A stretch of 64,000 bases of DNA, from assembly GCA_027625915.1 (NCBI GenBank), contig JANTQA010000015.1, positions 10,817,001 through 10,881,000 of the forward strand, written 5' to 3'. Shown here piece after piece: positions 38,015 through 49,982 of the stretch. The first letter of the stretch is position 1, and every line of letters starts with the position of its first letter. Origin of the DNA: Anaeramoeba flamelloides. Taxonomy: Eukaryota > Metamonada > Anaeramoebidae. A program made the position numbers and the translations under genes. Under the pieces are notes generated by a model that made no database searches, was not told the DNA's origin, and saw only the letters and a list, made by a program, of their open reading frames with translations.

Positions 38015-38674
38015 TCAAAAAGGTCGACTCACTTTAAAATGTTATTGGAAGTGATTTTATAGTGTTATAATCATGCTATTATCAAAATAACTTTTTTGAT
38101 TTTATATCAAAATCATCATTTTTAATTTCATCATAGTTTTTCTTTTTTCTTTTCTATTTTATGTTATTCTTTCATATTTTTTTGTTCACATTGCAATTTT
38201 CTTTTTCTAGTTTTTTTAACAGCTTTTCATTGGTTTCTTTTTCTTTCTTATACTTTTTTATTAGTAGCTCTTTTTTTGTGATTTTTATTTTTGAAAATAA
38301 TTTTCTTTTTGCAAAATATCAAGCGGATAAAAAAAAGATCTTTGAAGACCACAAATTTACATCAAAAAAAATGTGAATATAATAGATTTTTTAAAAAGAA
38401 TATAATTATAAGCATAAAATATCCCTATTAACCCTTTTTAATTGATAATTCCAGAAATAAAAAATACATAATGATCTTTCAAAAATTATGATTGGCTTTT
38501 TATTAGTATTTCCTTTTATTTTTTATAATTGATAAAATATCAGGCTTTTATTATATGCTTGAAATAATTTAAAATGTGAATTATTAATAATATTTAATGA
38601 TTGGTTCTTCTTAAATCCAAAAGAATAGGTTTTTTTTTTTTCAATTTATTATTTCAGGTGAGTCACAATTTTGA
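38015..38674. repeat. Element family P8, copy 2
   Basis: About 660 bp. Left end TCAAAAAGGTCGACTCACTT; right end AGGTGAGTCACAATTTTGAA. Collinear with 19101-19675. The 71-codon frame at 38161-38376 lies inside and is not a supported gene. Confidence 0.6.
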
Positions 38675-39102
38675 AAAAGGAGTTTATAAAGTTTATAAGG
38701 ACTTTTATACTTAACAAATTATTATCATTTTTTTTTTTTTTTTTGGTAGGATCCCCCTTTTCAAATTTCAACAAAAAAATCTTCAACTTCTCCATCAATT
38801 GTTTTTGTTCATTTGTAAATTAAACTTTAAAATTAATAAAATCGAAAAATTAGACAATTTTTTTGAATAGTAGCCCAATTGTAAAAAGCATTCCATAGAT
38901 TTTACTATTATTTTTTTTTTTAGTTATCTATCTACTAAAAAATTCCTTTAAAAAACAATTAAATTATGAAAAAAAATGAAAAACATTAAGTTACTTGAAT
39001 CCTTTTATTTGAGTTCTGAGTTTGTCAAATTTCTTTTTAAAAGCAATTTTATATTTCAAGAAATTAATTAATTTTTTTTTTTTTTTTTCCGAAAAGCTCC
39101 TA

Positions 39103-39134
<32 letters not shown>

Positions 39135-39248
39135 TGACAGTAATAAATATCATTTTTAGTTGAATTCATTTAACAGCTATATTAGGATATTTTGATTTAT
39201 CTGGGAGAAAAAATTATGGAAAAATAAAAATGATTAATTAATAATTAA

Positions 39249-39876
39249 TTATAATTCCTTTTTAATATTTTCCTTTTTAATACTGTTTTCATTTGATTCT
39301 GCTTCAGTTTCGGCATCCAATAAAAAATTTTGTAAGAAAGAAGTAATTGATTTTAAATTTAAATTCTGATCATATACTTGTACTATCTGTTGCGAGTTTT
39401 CTTCAATGATCATCAATTTTGGAAATGTATCAATTTTAAATTCTTCATAAAGTTCGTCAGCAATTGAATATCTTGAGAAAACAATTCCAAATTTCAAATC
39501 ATTTCTAAAATCTCTTGCTATTCCTTTGAAAAGAGGTGGGATGGTATTGAATTTTTTTGATGGGAACAGAAGAACTTTTTTGGAGTCAGTTTCAAACCAA
39601 CTTTTGTCTTCAACATATTCAACATAATTTGGAATGAATGCAATTGCAAATTCTGTAAGATCGGCACGAGTTCTTTGCCTTTGGAAGGGAATAACTTTCT
39701 TTTCCCCGCTTGGATCATTTTCTGAAGCTGGTGCAAACATTATAAGTGTTGGGAAACTCTTTATTTCATATCTTGATAAAAGCTCTCTTTCTTCAGATTC
39801 AACTCTAGCAAATACAACTAACCCCTTTAATCTTTCAGATACCGTCTCATAATCAGGCATCAAATTCTTACAATGT
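39249..39876 (-). CDS. Thioredoxin/PDI-like protein, exon 2
   Basis: Main part of a secretory-pathway dithiol oxidoreductase. The exon starts at 39876 after acceptor AAATTTAG and reads (G)HCKNLMPDYE, the second half of a CGHC active site. VVFARVESEERELLSRYEIK and SFPTLIMF follow, containing the cis-Pro of the thioredoxin fold. After a linker, a second thioredoxin-like fold without CXXC (about residues 145-235 of the joined protein) ends in KIDTFPKLMIIEE. The acidic then basic tail ends KENIKKEL-TAA; KKEL may act as a KDEL-type ER retrieval signal. The open frame extends upstream to 39905 through MFFFFNSKFR, which is intron. Joined with exon 1 at 46360-46209 the protein is 259 residues with a signal peptide. 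The family is secure; the exact orthologue is not known. Confidence 0.88.
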
Positions 39877-40258
39877 CTAAATTTAGAATTAAAAAAAAAA
39901 AACAAATATAATTTTGGTAAAAAATTATTATAATATTGAATTTATAAGAAGAAAATAAGAACGGGCAAATGAGGAAATGAGGAAATGAGGAAATCTTGAG
40001 ATAGATGGGTGTTTATTAGTTTATGATCCAATTATATTTTTAATATCGAGAACAGAATATTAATTATGATAATTTGATTGATTTGAATTTCTGTTTGCCT
40101 CTGATATCTTATATTTCATGAATAAGGAATGTTAAACAAGGTACATTCTTAACAAAGACAATTTTGTCAAATATCTCTTAAACGTGGTGTTATCTAGAAA
40201 AATAAAAAAAATAACTGAAAAAAAAATGTTTTTTAAATGATTAGAAATTCATTTGTAT

Positions 40259-40810
40259 TAAACTAAATTCCAAAAATTTGGACACAGTTTAAACAGTTGA
40301 ATGAATAACAATACTCCCCGTTTCATTCAATTTGGGAATAATTTTGATTTTACAAAACTATTTCATTTTTTGTCTTTTTTGTTTTTTTTTCATTTCCTTT
40401 TTTCCTGTTATGAAATCTGTTTCGTTAGATCTGTAATTTTTTTTTTTTTCCAGATATTGATTGATAGAAGTTTAAAGTTGAGTTTGTTAAATTGGAAAAT
40501 CACATAAAATTGATTGGTGGGAATGGTATCTTATCATTTAATCCATCAATAATTGTTGTCAAAATTCAACAAATTTACCAATACATTTTTTGTTCCGCTC
40601 GTTTCATTATTTTGGACACACCAATTTATTTTTTTGAGTTTTATATTTTTTTCTTTTATTTGGATGAAAATGATTACTTATAAAAACCTTAATACTGGGT
40701 AACTTAAATGTGGTTTTATATTAGGTTTGGAAAAATATAATAAATTGTGTTTTATTTTGCCTATTTTTGATTTTGAGCGTGTCCAAATTTTTGGAATGGG
40801 GTTTAGTTTA
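40259..40810. repeat. Element family P2, copy 1
   Basis: About 552 bp. The left end TAAACTAAATTCCAAAAATT is followed by TGGACACAGTTTAAA. The right end reads GTGTCCAAATTTTTGGAATG then GGGTTTAGTTTA, inverse. A collinear copy is at 41240-41792. Confidence 0.85.
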
Positions 40811-41103
40811 GTGTTAATACACAAGTGAAAAATCGATGTTTTTGATATTTGAAGTTTTTTTTTACTAAATTTGACATTTTTCCACACATGTGGAATGATT
40901 AAAATGTTTTTAAATAATTTATTAGTTTTTCAAATTCACAATTGGAATTATATTTTTATAAAAAAAACTTAAAAGACCTCTTTTAAAGTAGAAATAGAAT
41001 TTTGGAATTTTTTTAAACGTTTTTTTTGTTTTTTTGAATTTCCGTTTTGATAAACCCCGCCCAATAAATGCTTATTGAACTAAACTAAATTCCAAAAATT
41101 TAA

Positions 41104-41932
41104 AAAACTAAATTAAGTTTCAAATACTTCTAATTACTGTGTCTATTTTAGATACTTTTTGAATTGGAAGTCTCAAAGTTAGTCACTTCAAAATTCTCTC
41201 ATTACCAGATTAAATGATTCTTTCTTTTAACCCTTAAATATAAACTAAATTCCAAAAATTTGGACACAGTTTAAAGAATAAAAATACTACATCATTACTG
41301 CACTTTGTATTCAATTTGAAAAGAATTTTGAATTTTCAAACTATTTTTATCATTTTTTGTCTTTTCCGTTTTTTTTTTCATTAATTTCTTTTTCCAAGTT
41401 ACATCATCTGTTTAGTGAAATCGGAAATTTTTTTACAATGATTGATCGAAGGTTAGTATTGAGTTGTTTCAATAGAAAAACCACAAATTAGATTATGATA
41501 TCTAATCAAACCCTTTGATCGATCAATAATTGTTGGTGGTATTTCAACAAACTTTAGTAATACACATTTTTTGTGCCGCTTGTTTCATCATTTTGAACAT
41601 ATAGGATTTTTATTTTATAGTTTGTTTTTTCTTCATTTATTTGGATAAAAAGGGTTAAATATAAAAACTTTAATAATAGGCAACTTTAAATGTGATTTAC
41701 ATATTTTAGTTTTGAAAAATACAAAAAATTGTGATTTTTTTTTTCTTATTTTTGATTTTAGGTATTTTTCAAATTTTTAGAATGATATTTATTGTTAAGA
41801 GTTAAATGAAAGAGTCATTTAATCTGGGAATGAGAGAATTTTGAAGTGACTAACTTTAAGACTTCCAATACAAAAAGCGTCTCGAATAGACACAGTAATT
41901 AGAAGTATTTGAAACTTAATTTAGTTTTCTAA
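41104..41932. repeat. Foldback element split by a P2 insertion
   Basis: Arms 41104-41239 and 41793-41932 are inverted copies of about 137 bp. Shared runs include CAGTAATTAGAAGTATTTGA and GAATGAGAGAATTTTGAAGT on one strand. The middle is exactly a P2 element (41240-41792). Removing P2 leaves an almost perfect 276 bp palindrome, so P2 landed at its centre. A partial P2-like terminus (ACTAAACTAAATTCCAAAAA) also abuts the left edge near 41080. Confidence 0.85.
41240..41792. repeat. Element family P2, copy 2 (nested)
   Basis: About 553 bp, same orientation as copy 1. Left terminus TAAACTAAATTCCAAAAATT; right terminus worn (TTTTTAGAATGATATTTATT). Shared interior blocks include TTGATCGA and GGTATTTCAACAAA-type sequence. 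Confidence 0.75.
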
Positions 41933-42433
41933 AAAAAAATGAGGGAAAAATAAAAAGAGTCTTAAAAAAGAAAAATTAAGAGTCTATATAAAAAAAATGA
42001 AAAAGTATAAAAAAAAAAGCTAAAAATAATGGATGTAAGTAATCTGAATTATTTAGATCGAAATGAATTTGTGTGTTTGGGCGGTTAGATAGTATTTAGT
42101 TTTGAGCTCCTTTTTTCCTACTGACATCTTGATCCATATTGGTTAAAAAGTATTCTATGGTAACATCATATATTTCTTTTCTGCTCGTTTTCCTCAGTAA
42201 TTCAAATTTTGGAATTGAGTTTACTTGATAATTAATTTTTTTATGAAAAAATTCTACTTTAATAAATCGAAATTTTCAATTTCTGTCATATAACCATAGA
42301 AAAAAATTGAATTTCTATTCCATCATAAGAAAAATTTTATTTTTTTATCATAAACAAACCAAAAAATTGGATCTCAAAGAAAAGAAATCACAGAAACTTT
42401 TTTCAATAATTACTTTTAAATTGATTAAGTAAG

Positions 42434-43631
42434 TAAGTACATTTTACCATTTTGAAAATTTTTAATTGTGTAAAAATTACTGAAAAAACATTTTATGAGT
42501 GCCACCAGATATTAAAACTTTGAAACCAAAATATCATTCGCTGTTCTATCTGTGAAAAGAAAGCGAACTCCAAGTAATTCAGAGTTGAATCTTTCATTTT
42601 TCGATTTTTTTAATATTTTTTTTGATTTTATTTTTGAGTTTTATTAAATTTGATTTTGGTTCTAGAAATTGTGTTTATACGAATAAGTGAAATTAGTCAA
42701 ACAGTAAACCCAAAAAAATAGATCAGAAAAACTGTGTGTTTGAAAAAAATATTTTCTTTTAGAAGACCAAACATGAAAGATCACCTTTCCAAATCAATTT
42801 GTTGAAATCAAAAATGAAAAAAAAAAATCGGATAAAAGCATATTTTTGAAGATTTGTTTTCTTCTTTTTCTTTTGTATGAATCCAAACAATTTATAACCT
42901 TGAATTTCTTGTCTTTTTTCTATTTATTATTATTATACAAAACATTTTTTTACAAATTTGCTTCCAAAAATCTTTTTTCAAATATTGTTATCAAACAAAA
43001 CCAAAATAAAGAATATTGTTTAAAAAATTAAAATAAAAGTGTTGAATTCTCGGAATCAAAAAACAGTTACAAAAAATTCAACCCAAAGTAATTGAAAAAT
43101 TTGTAAAAAATTTAAATCAGATACAGAATTATTTTTAGTTCTCATTTTAAGGGAAAATAAATAATTATAAAATCAAATAAATATGTCCACTAAATCTGTA
43201 TTTCTGAAGAGGAATTTAAAAAGTATCCTATTTTCTGAAATAAAACTAGAATTAGATGAATTAAATGAATTAAAGGATTTTTAAATTCATTTTGGAAATT
43301 CTTTAGGAATAAAAAAGAATTTGTTTCTCAATAATTTTACAAATAAAAGTATTTTCCCATGAATAATTTAAAATAAAACCAAATAAAGAATAAGTAATTG
43401 TGTAAAATGTTACAGATAAGATCAAGAAATAAATGATTTTTATTTATTTTTTCAAGCTCAATCTTTTTCATTTTTTTGAATTCCATTTTTTAATTGATAT
43501 TATAATATATTAAACTGGGATATATCCCACTCTCGTATTTATTAAAATATTAATGTATTTGGTTAAAGAAATGATTTGAAGGATTCATTTTCACATAAAT
43601 GGTGGTACTCAAAATTTGAAAAATGTACTTA
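42434..43631. repeat. Element family P4, copy 1 (~1.2 kb)
   Basis: Both ends carry TAAGTACATTTT in inverse orientation. The whole 1.2 kb recurs reversed at 51905-53121. Landmarks are GAGTGCCACCAGATATT, CTCCAAGTAATTCAGAGTTG and ATTTGGTTAAAGAAATGATT. No long coding frame: the 61-codon frame at 42846 is low-complexity. It is probably a non-autonomous DNA transposon. Confidence 0.85.
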
Positions 43632-44799
43632 AGGGTCGATTCATAACGGTGAAATTTTTTTTTCTGAAAAGGAAAAAAACTTTTTAGTAATTTTTATGAG
43701 GACCTAACACCAATCAAAAACCAACCAACTTATGATGTACATACAATCGATCTCCAAAAATCAACAACTAAAGACGAGTACATTTTTAGAAAAAAGCGCC
43801 AAAGAGCGAAACTCAATTTCAAATTAGAATGGTTGTCAATTACAATTTTGAAAACAACCATGTCAGTTTTGAAGTGTGGCTCTTTGACACTTTTTGAGAT
43901 CTCGGTGATTTTTTTTTCATTTTTCAAATGAGTTATTTTTATCAAAAGAATATTACATAATCCTTACTTGGTCAAATCTAGAGAGTTACAAAAGCACCAC
44001 AAATCAGATTAAATTGAATTAAATTGATTGTGTACTTCAAAAAAGCAATTTGTTTTAAATTATTGAAATTTAACCATTTGGAAATATAAAATGAGAAAAG
44101 ATGAATTTTTTTTTCTAAATTTTGATTTTTTTGAAATTTCAGAACTGTTTCAATTTTTTTTATTCGTTGAATTTTTTGTCAAAGATTATCCTATGAAATT
44201 TTTTTTTTTGTTTTTTGAATTTTGTCAACCAAAAGAAGCGCAATTTCACAATACCTTTTTTGGTCTAAGGTCAGCCCTTGAGTATGGATCATTTCCACGG
44301 TAAATGACTAGACTCTTAATTCCTTAAACTTGAGATTTTTCAATTTTGAAAATTGGAGATTTACAGCAATTTACATTTTTTATGAATTTGTTTGGAAAAC
44401 CAAAAAATTGTTTAACCTAATTTTTTTCTTCTCTTATTATATAAAACTTACCGTTTAGCAGATCCTGACATAACCAGTTTATTTAGGGTTTGTCATCCAA
44501 AATAAATTCAAATACACAAGTTGTAAATAGGATGTAATTATTTTTTTATAAAAATTTACTGTTGGTTTATAATGGCTGTAGAGTATTTTTACTTATTGAC
44601 TTTTTTGTAAAATTAGTCTCGCCATTGAATTTTCATAAATTCTTACCACCAAATGATCCCAAAAAGTTGAAGAATATTTTCTTTTTTTCAAAAAGAATTC
44701 CCATTCTTGAATTAAAATTCACTTTTCTGCGTTTTGGATGTGGTTTTGTTTTATATGTATATATAAATATTCACAAGTATTATTCAAATACATGTACGA

Positions 44800-45435
44800 C
44801 AAGAATAGCACAACCCATACAAATACTTTCAAGACTTTTTGGAACTTTCAACCTATGACAGTCTACAATATTTCAGTTTCAGTTATTATTTCATATTATT
44901 TCAAATTTCAAATAGTTGATGAAAGTTTTTGAAAGTCCAAAAAGCGTAAAAAAAAATTGATTTCAAAAAAGATAAAATTTTGAATTTAATTGAAATTTTT
45001 GAAAAATTATCAAATTAAAAATATTTATTAACTTTCAAAAACCTGAAACTGTTTTGAGGAAAATCCAAAATCCAAAATGTGTTTAAATTACTAATTTTTG
45101 AAAAGTTTACATTTTTAAAAACTTTTAAATTGAAAGGTATTGAATTTTGATCTTGTAATTTCTTTTCATTATTTGAAATAATTTCAAAAAACTAAAGTGT
45201 TGTGAATTAAAAAAAAGTTACCACAATTTTTGTGCGATTCTTTTCATGTGTTCAAATTAATAAATACACATTTCTTATTATCACTTTCAACAAAAAATGT
45301 TTTAGTACCATTTTCTAATAAATAAATAAATAAATATATATTTCTAATTCCCAAAATATTTTACTTATTATATATTGAATAAATCCCAAAGATCTTTCAC
45401 AAAATCAATTCGAAATGATATCTTTATAAATTTTA
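44800..45435. repeat. Element family P11, copy 1 (uninterrupted)
   Basis: Contains inverse ends AAGAATAGCACAA (44800) and TTGTGCGATTCTTTT (about 45231). Homology to the copy starting at 49443 continues past this to about 45435. It serves as the empty-site reference for the two elements inserted into the other copy. Confidence 0.7.
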
Positions 45436-45499
45436 TTTCTGTTTCTTCCTAATTGATTTTTGAGATAAAATTTTAATTATTATAATTTGATTTTGGCAT

Positions 45500-45688
45500 A
45501 TGGGTGGGACAAAACAATTGACAGTTCCCAATATCTTCACATCTCCACCATTGGGGAAAATTTGATTTTGGTGTCGTAATGCGTATTTGAAAAATCCAAT
45601 GACACAGAATCAGAATGTCCACCAAGTAGAACAAAATAGTTAAATTATACCCTCAAAAAATGACAAATTCAGAATTTGTCCCACCCAT
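45500..45688. repeat. Small palindromic element, GGGTGGGACAAA ends
   Basis: Starts ATGGGTGGGACAAA and ends TTTGTCCCACCCAT, perfect 14 bp inverted termini about 189 bp apart. A related TGATCCCACCTA motif lies near 45868. No second full copy in the window. Confidence 0.7.
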
Positions 45689-46208
45689 TTATTTCCTTTT
45701 TTTCTTTTACAAATTGAGTTTTCAAATAGATTGTAATTTGTTCTCTTTTTTCTTTGAAGGGTACTTTTTTTTATTCTTAATATTGGAAAGGCATATTGTG
45801 TGAAATACAAAACCCGAAATGAAGTAGATATTTCAGAATTGAAAATAAAGATAACCAGCCGAAATTTGATCCCACCTAAACTTCAAATACCCTGATATTA
45901 TCATTGTTGAAATCTGTTTTTGTTAACGAAAGCAAATCAAGATTGGCTTATTTCTTTTTTCAATTTGAATCTTGGATTTTCTCGACATCCCAAAGAAACA
46001 AAAGTAAATATAGTTTTAGTAAAAGCTCTGCTTTTAAAAATTCTTGCTTTTTGTGAGAAAGCAAAAAAAGAAAAAAATATTGATAATGATCCTTGAATAA
46101 GTGAAATTTAATTTGCTTTCAATGAACCTTTGATAAAAGTCTTTATTTTTCTTGTCTGTCTTAATCAAACAATAAACTTGAAAAAAAAAAAAAAAAAAAA
46201 TTACATAC

Positions 46209-46360
46209 CCACACCAAGTTGCATGAAATAGAACAAAAACTGCTTGATCTTTTTTGTCCAAGACTTCAGCTTGAAACGTTTCTGTTTTTAAGTCTATTGG
46301 TTGTGTGAAAATTAGGCCTAAAAGTATTAGGTAGCACAATAAGAAATGAATTTTTATCAT
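46209..46360 (-). CDS. Thioredoxin/PDI-like protein, exon 1 (signal peptide)
   Basis: Encodes 50 residues plus two bases from ATG 46360: MIKIHFLLCYLILLGLIFTQ, a typical signal peptide, then FQAEVLDKKDQAVFVLFHAT and WCG, the start of the active site. I chose the Met at 46360 over the upstream Met at 46387 because it begins directly at the hydrophobic signal peptide. The open frame beyond 46209 turns into polyphenylalanine, which is intron. It is divergent from the BIG gene at 47727, leaving a 1.37 kb shared upstream region. Confidence 0.85.
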
Positions 46361-47726
46361 TGCAAAGGTAAGAGAAATGAAATTCAAAAAAATGAAATTT
46401 CAAATTTAACAAAATCATTTTTATTCTTTATGAGATTTAGGTTAACTGTTGAGAGAAAAATGTTGGACACTTTTTTAATTGGGAACATTAGTAAAATTGA
46501 AAATCAAATCCTATTGATAACTAGATGAATTTTATATAAATCCAGGTTTAAAGGTGTTACAAGTTCATTTATCTGTGGTTTGTGTAGAATACTCATTTGA
46601 ATGGTTGATAACTAAAGTAGATCATGATATTTTAACAAAAATCCAAGTTCTAGTAAAGTTTACTATTAATTCTGAAAATGGTAATTTTTAAACTTGCTTT
46701 AGGGTATCAGAGATCAGGTTTTGAAAAAGTAGAATTACATTAATCCTTATTCTAGTAAGTAGATTATTGTTATTTCCTTTAGTTATTTCACAAACGATTG
46801 AAATTAAAAATCATTTTCAGTAATGTTCCCAATTAAAAATGCTGTCCAATTATTTTTCTGTGTCCAACATTTTTCTCTCAACAGTAATTGTCAAATTAAA
46901 AGATCAAAATCTTCATTCAGCTTTAAAAAAAATTATTACAATCAAAGTAGTTAATCAAAGTGCCCAATTCTAAAAGACAAAGGAAATAAATAATTTAAGA
47001 CTGATTTATAGAATTAAAAAATTGAAAAGTTTAAGGATTTTTAAAACCTATTTTTTGGATAGCTAAATAAAAATTTTCTTCCATTTATTTTGCAACAAAT
47101 AGTATTACCCAAGTCAGGACAAAAAAAAATCAAGACTAATTCTTCTGAAGAGATCTCTTATGGAAACTAAAAAAAAGTATCACTTTTAACGAACATTTTA
47201 CACTTTTAGTGTGTTGGAAAGAGTTCGAGGTATTAGAAAGTGTTTGAAGTGTTTCAAAATCGACTGAAAGCTTTTAAAAAGGTCGAAATACATGTATAAG
47301 TAAAGTGAGATTCTTTGAGAGATCAGTTTGGTAATTTCATTTTTTGAAACTGTTTTGAACTTTTTCTTTTTTTGATTTATTCATTCTCATTATAAATGAA
47401 CAATCCAAAATTACAAGTTTCACAGTTATTCACCAAATTTTATTCACAACTACTGTCAGACTGTGGATCTAAAAGGAAATTTCAAGAACTCAAAATCATT
47501 GTAAATAAGGCTATTGGTAAATAATTTTAAACTTTCCTTTCCTTCTCTGTTAGCCCCAAAAGAAAAAAAAAACAAAACAAACATCAAAAAACCCCTCATT
47601 TCAAAATTTTTTTTCTCTTTATCTTTTTCAAACACCATTTAGACAAATACTCAACAATTCAAAAGTAAAACAATCTTTTTTCTTTGAAATAAAAGAATAA
47701 CAACATGAAAACCCAAATAATTTCTT
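46361..47726. promoter_or_regulatory. Divergent upstream region of PDI-like and BIG genes
   Basis: The only 5'-to-5' space between two confident genes. It contains a palindromic element (46443-46887) starting 83 bp upstream of the PDI-like ATG. No TATA or other factor site can be claimed in such AT-rich sequence. A short upstream ORF (47705-47737, MKTQIISYVH) overlaps the BIG start codon in another frame. Confidence 0.4.
46443..46887. repeat. Palindromic element, CTGTTGAGAG ends
   Basis: About 445 bp. Left end AACTGTTGAGAGAAAAATGT followed by TGGACAC; right end GTGTCCAACATTTTTCTCTC then AACAGTAA, inverse over about 27 bp. Inside the arms AATTGGGAACATTA pairs with TAATGTTCCCAATT. The inner TTGGACAC resembles the P2 termini. 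Confidence 0.85.
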
Positions 47727-47924
47727 ATGTTCACTGATTTATTTTTTATACAAACCCCAAAAAAAAGACATCAAAAACAAACCAGCAAGAACAAAAAATA
47801 CAAAGAATTTCTTGAAAAACAAACCCTTGAAAGTGAAGACGGTGTAATTCTCTTGCACCCCTTTTTGTTTGGTATTGGCCTTAGTGATCGAAAAATTTGT
47901 TTAAATTGTCGACTTGCAACGAAG
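47727..47924 (+). CDS. BIG: BIG/Sec7 Arf-GEF, exon 1 (start of DCB domain)
   Basis: Encodes 66 residues, ending in phase 0 before donor GTAATT at 47925. A basic leader (KKRHQKQTSKNKKYKEFLEK) precedes DGVILLHPFLFGIGLSDRKI and CLNCRLATK. This aligns with the opening of the dimerisation and cyclophilin-binding (DCB) domain of BIG proteins, where FLPFELACQSKSPRI and LDCLQKLIAYGHL stand in human BIG1. The next residues of that motif are found at the start of exon 2 (SLIELNYFPNN). Taken alone the exon would look like a spurious 79-codon frame. The join is inferred from phase and motif continuity. Confidence 0.7.
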
Positions 47925-48711
47925 GTAATTTCTCAACTTTTTGAAGCAATACCTTTTATTATTTAATTTTATTTTTTCTCTGTCAATCTTTTATTCAGTG
48001 TTGTTTTGAAAGAAATCCTGATAAAATTTAATCAAAAAAATATTTCAAGTTTGAAGGTAAAAACAAGATAGACATTTTTAATTTTTTTTGATAGCTGTCA
48101 TTTTATTTGAAGAAGAAAATGTAGATAACACAACTACTTTTTTCTCTCTTTTTCTTGGTGGACAAATACAACCCTAAAAAATGAACAACACATTTTTCTT
48201 GGAATTTAATATTTGATCAACTTTCAAACAAATTTTAAATCAAAAATATTTTTTAAAATATTTTCTCGAAACAGTGACAATAATTAAGATCCAAATACAT
48301 AAAATACAACAAAGAAAACACCTAATTTAATGTTGTCGAAACTTTGAGAATTTGTTTCAAGTGTTAACAAAATTTGATCTGATTACAAGATTTTTTCAAA
48401 AGGGATGATCCTAACAACAGCATCACTTCAGATTATAAACCCTATTGAAATTTTTTATTCCTTGTTGGTATTTGATTATTAGATTGGATAAATTTTAACT
48501 TTAGTTTTTTTTTCAAACTGAAATCTGAGTTTCATTTAGGATTCTTAGTTTACACAATATATACCTTTGTATAGAGAATGTATAAAAAAGCAGCCAACAA
48601 ATAAATAAAAAGCTCTCATTAAAATCTATTTCTTGGGAAAATCGAATGGTAGGAACAGGAAAATGAAGTGAAAATTGTTTTCTATTTATTATAATCCAAT
48701 ATAGTGCCATT

Positions 48712-48934
48712 TGTTGCAAAAAAAATGGAATAAAATTTTCATTTAGCTTTCCAAAATTGGAGTTTGTTTATAAGTCATGTAAAATTTCAAATTTTTAATA
48801 CTTAAAACAGGCTTAAATGATTAATTTCTTTTATGAATAGGGTAGACTTATTTTAATTCTCGGGTTGATGATTTTTTTGGAAACATGAATGAAAATTTTG
48901 ATCTTTTGATTTTACAATTATTAGTATTGAAAAA
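48712..48934. repeat. Element family P10, copy 2
   Basis: TAAAATTTTCATTTAGCTTT at the left and GGAAACATGAATGAAAATTT at the right are inverse. Flanked by TTTGTTGCA and by ACAATTATTAGTATTGA, as in the other copies. Confidence 0.65.
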
Positions 48935-49221
48935 GAATACCGTACATGAAAATGGACACTAACACGGCTTTTAATTGTTTATATTATTAGGAAAATTGTT
49001 GTAAAATTTCTTTTATTTAAAATTAAATCTATTTCTTTGATTTTTAGAATCAAACTTTTAAAATTATAGAGCTCACCCGCTTATTAAAATGATTAATTGT
49101 GAAATTACAATTGTTCAAAACCAATTTCAATCAACCAAAAAACAGGGAATAAAAAAATCATTGTCCAAATTCAAAGCAAATTTCTATTAAACTCTATTTT
49201 TTTTCAAAATAAGTAATCTAC

Positions 49222-49440
49222 TTTGGCTACCAAACAATTACAATTAGTATTCTATAGATACCTCACTTTAATGAACTTTCGGAAGGTTTATCACTAAATT
49301 CATAAAAAATTTGATTCTTAAAAAAAAAGGATTTGGTTTTAAATCTAAGAATTATTAACTAATTTTCCTAATATTACCAATTAAAAATCCTGTTAGGTAT
49401 TATTTTAATGTCGGGTATTTTTTTTCAATACTACACCAGT
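49222..49440. repeat. Element family P12, copy 2 (partial)
   Basis: CAAACAATTACAATTAGTAT, CTTTAATGAACTTT and TTCATAAAAAATTTG match 18000-18115 in reverse. AAAAAAGGATTTGGTTTT and TTTTCCTAATATTACCAATT match 18290-18350 directly. It ends where the P11 copy begins. Confidence 0.45.
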
Positions 49441-49982
49441 AACAAGAATATACAAAAATTGTGGAAGATTCCAAGACTTTTTGGAACTTTTAGCAGACAT
49501 TCTGTAAGATTCCAGTTTCAGTTATTATTTCATATTATTTCAAATTTCAAATACTTGTAAATAATTTTTTGAAAGTCCAAAAAGGGTAAAGAAAAATTGA
49601 TTTAATAAAAAGATAACATTTTGAATTTATTTGAAATTTTTTAAAGCTACCCAAAATAAAAATATTTCTAAACTTTCTTATTGCTAAAAATCTTTTTATG
49701 AAAATCCAAAATCCAAAATCCATAATCTAAAATGTGTTTAATTTGCAAGTTTTTAAAAGTTAAAAATTTAAAAACTTTTAAATTCAAAGTTATTGGATTT
49801 TGATCTTTTTATTACATTTTAAAATTGAAATAATTTCAGAAAACTAAAGTGTTGCGAATTAAAAAACGTGACCACAATTTTTGTGCTATTCTTATTTTGC
49901 TCCAATTAATAAATACACATTTCTTATTATCAATTTCAACAAAAAAATATTTTAGTACCATTTTCTAATAAATAAATATATA

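Larger units (their letters stand above)
28006..39248. other. 11 kb stretch without a confident gene
   Basis: It contains three P5 elements (29528-30296, 31973-32726, 32822-33576), P3 copy 1 (35765-36358), P1 copy 4 (37203-37405) and P8 copy 2 (38015-38674). An exon-like island at 30440-31470 is described separately. The rest (28006-29527, 33577-35764, 36359-37202) is AT-rich with no pattern I could resolve. A TGAGGCACAAT / ATTGTGCCTTA pair near 33743 and 33860 may be one more small palindrome. Given the long introns elsewhere, part of this region could be an intron of a gene not recognised. Confidence 0.5.
39877..46208 (-). other. Giant intron of the thioredoxin/PDI gene (6332 bp)
   Basis: Donor GTATGT at 46208 (identical to the Ras and La donors); acceptor AAATTTAG ends at 39877. 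Phase 2: TGT GG from exon 1 plus A CAT TGT from exon 2 rebuilds TWCGHCKNLMPDYE with no gain or loss. The interval has no other recognised gene. It holds P2 (40259-40810), a nested pair (41104-41932), P4 (42434-43631), P11 (44800-45435) and a small palindrome (45500-45688). An exon-like patch on the plus strand at about 44230-44301 reads QPKEAQFHNTFFGLRSALEY before a GTAAAT, but I could not link it to anything. Confidence 0.8.

Noticed and set aside
44562-44858. 98-codon plus ORF inside the PDI-like intron
   Set aside because: It runs into the P11 repeat at its 3' end and has low-complexity Phe/Ile content.
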